From Phycisphaerales bacterium (GTDB lineage Bacteria > Planctomycetota > Phycisphaerae > Phycisphaerales > UBA1924), in NCBI GenBank assembly GCA_019750095.1, contig JAIEOW010000112.1, forward strand, positions 1 to 64,000: 64,000 bases of DNA, written 5' to 3'. A program made the translations under genes and the position numbers. Below are positions 60,877 to 64,000 of this stretch, in pieces. The notes under the pieces are model-generated. The model saw nothing but the letters and a program-made list of their open reading frames with translations, was not told the origin of the DNA and did no database searches. How positions within the stretch are numbered: the stretch's first letter is position 1; each line of letters begins with the position of its first letter.

Positions 60877-62583
60877 ATGGCCAACTACTACATCACCACG
60901 CCCATCTACTACGTGAACGACCGCCCCCACATCGGGCATTGCTACACCACCACTCTTGCCGACTGTGCCGCCCGATTCGCTCGGCTGATGGGTCATGACA
61001 CCTTCTTCCTCACCGGCACCGACGAGCACGGCCAGAAGGTGGAGAAATCCGCCCAGGCCAAGGGGCTCACCCCGCAACAGCTCGCCGACGAGAACGCCGC
61101 CCACTTTGAGGCCGCCATGCGCCTCATCGGCTCAAGCCACGACGATTTCATCCGCACCACGCAGAAGCGCCACACCCGCCAGGTCCAGGCCGCGTTCAAG
61201 AAACTCCTTGCCAGCGGCGACGTCTATCTCGGCACCTTCGAGGGCTGGTACGACGAGGGCCAGGAGGAATACGTCACCGACAACCAGGCCCGTGAGAAGA
61301 ACTTCGTCGGGTTCAACGGCAAGCCGTTGATCCGTGCCACCGAAGAGAACTACTACTTCAAACTCTCCAAGTGGCAGCCCGCCCTCGAGAAGCTCTTAAA
61401 GGATCGTCCCGACTTTGTTCGTCCGTCGGCCCGCATGAACGAAGTGCTGGGCCGCCTGCGCGACGGCTTGCAGGACGTCCCCATCAGCCGCACGAGCTTT
61501 TCATGGGGCATCCCGCTGCCGGACACCAATGGTCACGTCGCCTGGGTCTGGATCGATGCACTGCTGAACTATGCCACCGCCATCGGCGCCGTTGACGCCG
61601 AGATTGCCCGTGAAGAGGGCGTGCCCGCCGACCGGGCCCGATTCTGGCCCACGCAGGTGCACGCGATCGGCAAAGAGATCCTGTGGTTTCACGCGGTGAT
61701 CTGGCCGGCGCAGCTCATGGCTCTGGGCCTGCCGCTGCCCGAGTGCATCTACGCGCACAGCTTCTGGATCAGCGAGGGCAAGAAGATGTCCAAGACGCTG
61801 GGCAACTTCATCGATCTCGCCGCGCTGCAGGCGTATGTGGATCGCTACTCGCTTGACGCACTGCGCTGGTACATGCTGACCCAGGGCCCGCTGCGTGAGA
61901 CCGACGCCGATTTCAGCTATGCGAAGTTCGTCGAGGTCTACAACGCCGATCTGGCCAACGGCATCGGCAACTGCGCCAGCCGCGTGGCGAACATGATCGA
62001 GAAGTACTTTGGCGGCGCACTCCCGGATGTCGATCTCTCCGGCTCGGTCGTGTGGTCGCGCTTTGCACCGGCCACCACTGCTGACTTTGACTTCCGCGCG
62101 CTCACGAGCAACGCCTTTCAGGCCGCCCGCATCGCGCACGAGCGCATGTCGCTCGACGAGGCACTCATGCAGGGCACGTCGCTCGTGGGCCAGATCGACC
62201 TCTTCATCGCGCACGCCCGGCCATTCTCCATCGCCAAGGAGATCGACAAGAATCCGGAGAACAGCACGGCCCAGCGCGAGCAGCTCGCCGCCTCGCTCGT
62301 GCTGTGCGCCGAGGCCATCCGCATCGCCTCGCTCTTCCTCTATCCCGCCATGCCCGCCAAGATGGCCCAGCTCTGGCGCACGTGGAACTGCTCACCCCTG
62401 GTCGATCCCAACAACCCGAACTCGGCCTTCAAAGCCCCGCTCGCCGAACTCGCGCTCTTCGCCGGTCCCCACGGCTTGAAGCCCGGCCACAAACTCGCCA
62501 AAGGCGACGCCCTCTTCATGCGCGCCGACCCCACCCAGCCCGCGCCAACTCCTCTATCACCCGTCACCGCCCCCTCGGCCTGA
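60877..62583 (+). CDS. metG: methionyl-tRNA synthetase
   Basis: 568 aa. Class I synthetase charging tRNA-Met. 'ITTPIYYVNDRPHIGH' gives the HIGH motif (18-21) and 'KMSKT' is at 303-307. The connective region 'GWYDEGQEEYVTDNQARE' lacks the Cys knuckles, so this is the zinc-free type. There is no C-terminal tRNA-binding EMAP-like domain. An anticodon-binding alpha-helical domain follows KMSK (about 340-500). A small tautomerase gene begins 8 nt after its stop. Confidence 0.95.
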   Translation: MANYYITTPIYYVNDRPHIGHCYTTTLADCAARFARLMGHDTFFLTGTDEHGQKVEKSAQAKGLTPQQLADENAAHFEAAMRLIGSSHDDFIRTTQKRHTRQVQAAFKKLLASGDVYLGTFEGWYDEGQEEYVTDNQAREKNFVGFNGKPLIRATEENYYFKLSKWQPALEKLLKDRPDFVRPSARMNEVLGRLRDGLQDVPISRTSFSWGIPLPDTNGHVAWVWIDALLNYATAIGAVDAEIAREEGVPADRARFWPTQVHAIGKEILWFHAVIWPAQLMALGLPLPECIYAHSFWISEGKKMSKTLGNFIDLAALQAYVDRYSLDALRWYMLTQGPLRETDADFSYAKFVEVYNADLANGIGNCASRVANMIEKYFGGALPDVDLSGSVVWSRFAPATTADFDFRALTSNAFQAARIAHERMSLDEALMQGTSLVGQIDLFIAHARPFSIAKEIDKNPENSTAQREQLAASLVLCAEAIRIASLFLYPAMPAKMAQLWRTWNCSPLVDPNNPNSAFKAPLAELALFAGPHGLKPGHKLAKGDALFMRADPTQPAPTPLSPVTAPSA

Positions 62584-62591
62584 GCGCAAAC

Positions 62592-62804
62592 ATGCCCTAC
62601 GTCAACGTCCGCATCACCCGCACCGGCGTCACCCGCGAACAGAAAGCCCGCATCATCGCCGAGATCACCCAAACCCTCGTCAATGTGCTCGGCAAGAAAC
62701 CCGAGCACACCCACGTCGTCATCGACGAGATCGACACCGACAACTGGGGCTTTGCCGGCGAGCTGACCTCTGAACTGATCGCACGGACACACCCCAAGAA
62801 GTAG
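62592..62804 (+). CDS. 4-oxalocrotonate-tautomerase-family protein
   Basis: 70 aa. The N-terminal Pro2 ('MPYVNVRIT') is the catalytic base, and 'REQKARIIAEITQTLVNVLGKKPEHTHVVIDEIDTDNWGFAGE' is typical of 4-OT/DmpI-like enzymes, which act as small homohexamers. The in-vivo substrate is not determinable. Located 8 nt after metG and probably cotranscribed with it. Confidence 0.9.
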   Translation: MPYVNVRITRTGVTREQKARIIAEITQTLVNVLGKKPEHTHVVIDEIDTDNWGFAGELTSELIARTHPKK

Positions 62805-62816
62805 CCGGCCCCGGCA

Positions 62817-63593
62817 TCAGTCCAGCGCATTCGCCACCATCCACCGCACCAGCGCCCGCGTCGACGGACTCACCACGCCCGCCTCGCGCTCCACCCATCC
62901 GACCACCTCGCCCATCGGCGACCACGCCGCCATCGTGTACTCCCCGATGCCGCACTCCTGATCCTGACACGCGATCACACGCGAGGTGACTTCGGCGTCC
63001 AGTTCGACCTGCACCACCACGTCCACCGTCCGCGCGATCGCATCATCAACCAGCGCGACACAGCGCGCGCTCCCCGCGTGCAGATCAATGCCCACCTCCT
63101 CATCACCCTCTTCCGCGAGCGCGGCGAGCAGTTCCGGCACGCCGATGGTCGAGCCACGCGTCGGCTCCACCGTGCCGCTTGGCGCATTTTCCCAAAGACC
63201 CGGATAGATCCGCACATCCCCACCGCGCTTCCCCAGCAGTAAGCACGCATCACCCGACCGCTCGCGGGCCATCACCAGCCCCTGCACCCCAAGCGCCCGA
63301 ACATCCTCTCGACCCAGCCCCGCCGCCGTTGCCAGCGTCTTGTAGGTCCCGCGGCACGCGCGCAACTCGCGCTTCTCGAGGAGCGAGTCCAGATCAACAA
63401 GCAGCACCGGCCCATCAAACAGCCGCGGATTGCTCGCACGCAGCTCTCCCCACACCCGGTCCACATCCGGGCGACACTCCGCGGCAAACACCCCAAGATC
63501 CCCCACGAGCACCCGCGGCTCACGCCCATCACCAAACACCTCTGCCCCAGCCCAGATCGTGATCCCGGGAATGTCCGAATAGGTCACAGGCAT
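62817..63593 (-). CDS. Nudix-like hydrolase, divergent
   Basis: 258 aa. 'GLWENAPSGTVEP' (about 132-144) and 'LLAALAEEGDEEVGID' (about 154-169) resemble a Nudix box, but it is stretched and has Glu where the box normally has Arg (EEGDEEVG versus REuxEExG). The N-terminal ~120 residues contain 'FDGPVLLVDLDSLL' and do not belong to the box. This layout recalls the ADP-sugar/NUDT-like or unclassified Nudix proteins; activity is uncertain. Start ATG 63593 has a weak ribosome-binding site. Confidence 0.65.
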   Translation of the reverse strand: MPVTYSDIPGITIWAGAEVFGDGREPRVLVGDLGVFAAECRPDVDRVWGELRASNPRLFDGPVLLVDLDSLLEKRELRACRGTYKTLATAAGLGREDVRALGVQGLVMARERSGDACLLLGKRGGDVRIYPGLWENAPSGTVEPTRGSTIGVPELLAALAEEGDEEVGIDLHAGSARCVALVDDAIARTVDVVVQVELDAEVTSRVIACQDQECGIGEYTMAAWSPMGEVVGWVEREAGVVSPSTRALVRWMVANALD

Positions 63594-63600
63594 AATGGAA

Positions 63601-63642
63601 GGGAAGAAGGCATCAGACAGGAGGCGAGAGGTCCAAGGCAAA
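63601..63642. repeat. degenerate heptanucleotide repeat
   Basis: Five to six irregular 7-nt units beginning AGG or AGA (AGGCATC, AGACAGG, AGGCGAG, AGGTCCA, AGGCAAA) just upstream of the Nudix-like start. Confidence 0.5.
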
Positions 63643-63663
63643 CACCCAACATCCCAAGCCGAA

Positions 63664-63722
63664 GTGTCACCGTGTCACCGTGTCACCGCGTCACCCCCTC
63701 ACCCCCTCACCCCCTCACCCCA
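63664..63722. repeat. octanucleotide tandem repeat containing a stop codon
   Basis: On the minus strand: GGGGTGA, three GGGGGTGA, CGCGGTGA, two CACGGTGA. The first TGA is the stop codon of the YbaB-like gene. Confidence 0.85.
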
Positions 63723-64000
63723 GCAACCCTTCCATCCCCGGCATGTTCGGCAGCCCCATCGCCTCCGCCTCCTTCGCGATCTCTCGCTGCGCCATGCCCT
63801 TGGCAATATCCATCGCGTTGTTCACCGCCTCCACGATCAACTGCTGCACCTGCTCGCGGTCGGCGTCGCGTCCGCTGGTCAGTCCCATGCACACCGCCGG
63901 CTCAAGCGTCACACTCACGACCCGCATGTCGCCGCTCACCGTCGCACGCACCGCGCCCCCGCCCGACCCGCCCGCGGCTCGGATCTCGCTCAGCCGCTGA
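63715..64000 (-). CDS. YbaB/EbfC-type nucleoid-associated protein, 5' end outside window
   Basis: C-terminal ~95 residues only; the start is beyond the window edge. 'EIRAAGGSGGGAVRATVSGDMRVVSVTLEP' and 'EQVQQLIVEAVNNAMDIAKGMAQREIAKEAEAMGLPNMPGMEGLLG' match the YbaB family (DNA-binding dimer often encoded next to dnaX/recR). Those neighbours would lie beyond the edge. Confidence 0.88.
   Translation of the reverse strand, partial: QRLSEIRAAGGSGGGAVRATVSGDMRVVSVTLEPAVCMGLTSGRDADREQVQQLIVEAVNNAMDIAKGMAQREIAKEAEAMGLPNMPGMEGLLG

Overview
The window is about 64 kb of GC-rich (roughly 65%), densely coded DNA, most consistent with a Phycisphaerae-type planctomycete. The strongest clues are two secreted proteins that end in the double-helix tail 'DFNK...LNAWF...GGDG...VADLF...WFVGGC' (GC-type dockerin-like), several PEP-CTERM-like tails (Pro-Ala-Pro, hydrophobic stretch, Arg cluster), zinc-ribbon membrane proteins with 'CGYNLRGL', and a TPR protein carrying RNA-polymerase alpha-CTD domains. 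I saw no rRNA, tRNA, CRISPR array, transposase or prophage genes.

Layout. 0-5.5 kb: two overlapping secreted proteins (one with a formylglycine-generating-enzyme fold), a UDP-galactopyranose-mutase-like flavoprotein, and a LuxR-type regulator behind a long, hairpin-rich intergenic region. 5.5-13.8 kb: a small conserved protein coupled to an inactive-looking M16 peptidase homologue, a fused iron-type ABC permease, phenylalanine hydroxylase, an inositol-monophosphatase-family phosphatase, a ParD/ParE module whose toxin carries an in-frame stop, two zinc-ribbon proteins, OsmC and an SDR. 14-16 kb: biosynthetic arginine decarboxylase (speA). 16-24.6 kb: a MacA/MacB/TolC-like export operon ending in a lipoprotein esterase, divergent from a TetR regulator with a perfect palindromic operator and a two-domain SRPBCC protein. 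24.7-30.5 kb: a coupled pair of unknown genes and two large dockerin-tailed secreted proteins. 30.6-41 kb: polyphosphate kinase, a PTPS-III-like pterin enzyme, a degenerate HD-GYP protein, a phosphohexomutase, the TPR/alpha-CTD protein, a BFD-like ferredoxin, a DJ-1 protein, a STAS protein and a nitroreductase. 41-47.5 kb: HrpA helicase, a PIN toxin module and adenylosuccinate lyase with an unusual low-GC insert. 47.6-50 kb: two paralogous lectin-like PEP-CTERM proteins with clear terminators. 50.6-64 kb: a 1667-aa multi-PAS HWE histidine kinase, class I aldolase, a GAF-SpoIIE phosphatase, a secreted unknown, MetRS, a small tautomerase, a Nudix-like protein and the start-truncated end of a YbaB-like protein.

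The most unusual signals are: (1) the TPR + tandem alpha-CTD protein; (2) many genes with a -10 box 5-8 nt before the start codon and no Shine-Dalgarno, suggesting frequent leaderless transcription; (3) an inserted low-GC segment in PurB; (4) several kinds of non-coding repeat: heptanucleotide arrays of differing sequence, a three-copy dispersed hairpin element, and a cluster of eight hairpins; (5) a nested-hairpin region upstream of the LuxR gene that could be a structured RNA. Start codons were chosen from Shine-Dalgarno sites, -10 boxes, signal peptides and family N-termini, and several are shorter than the longest open frame.
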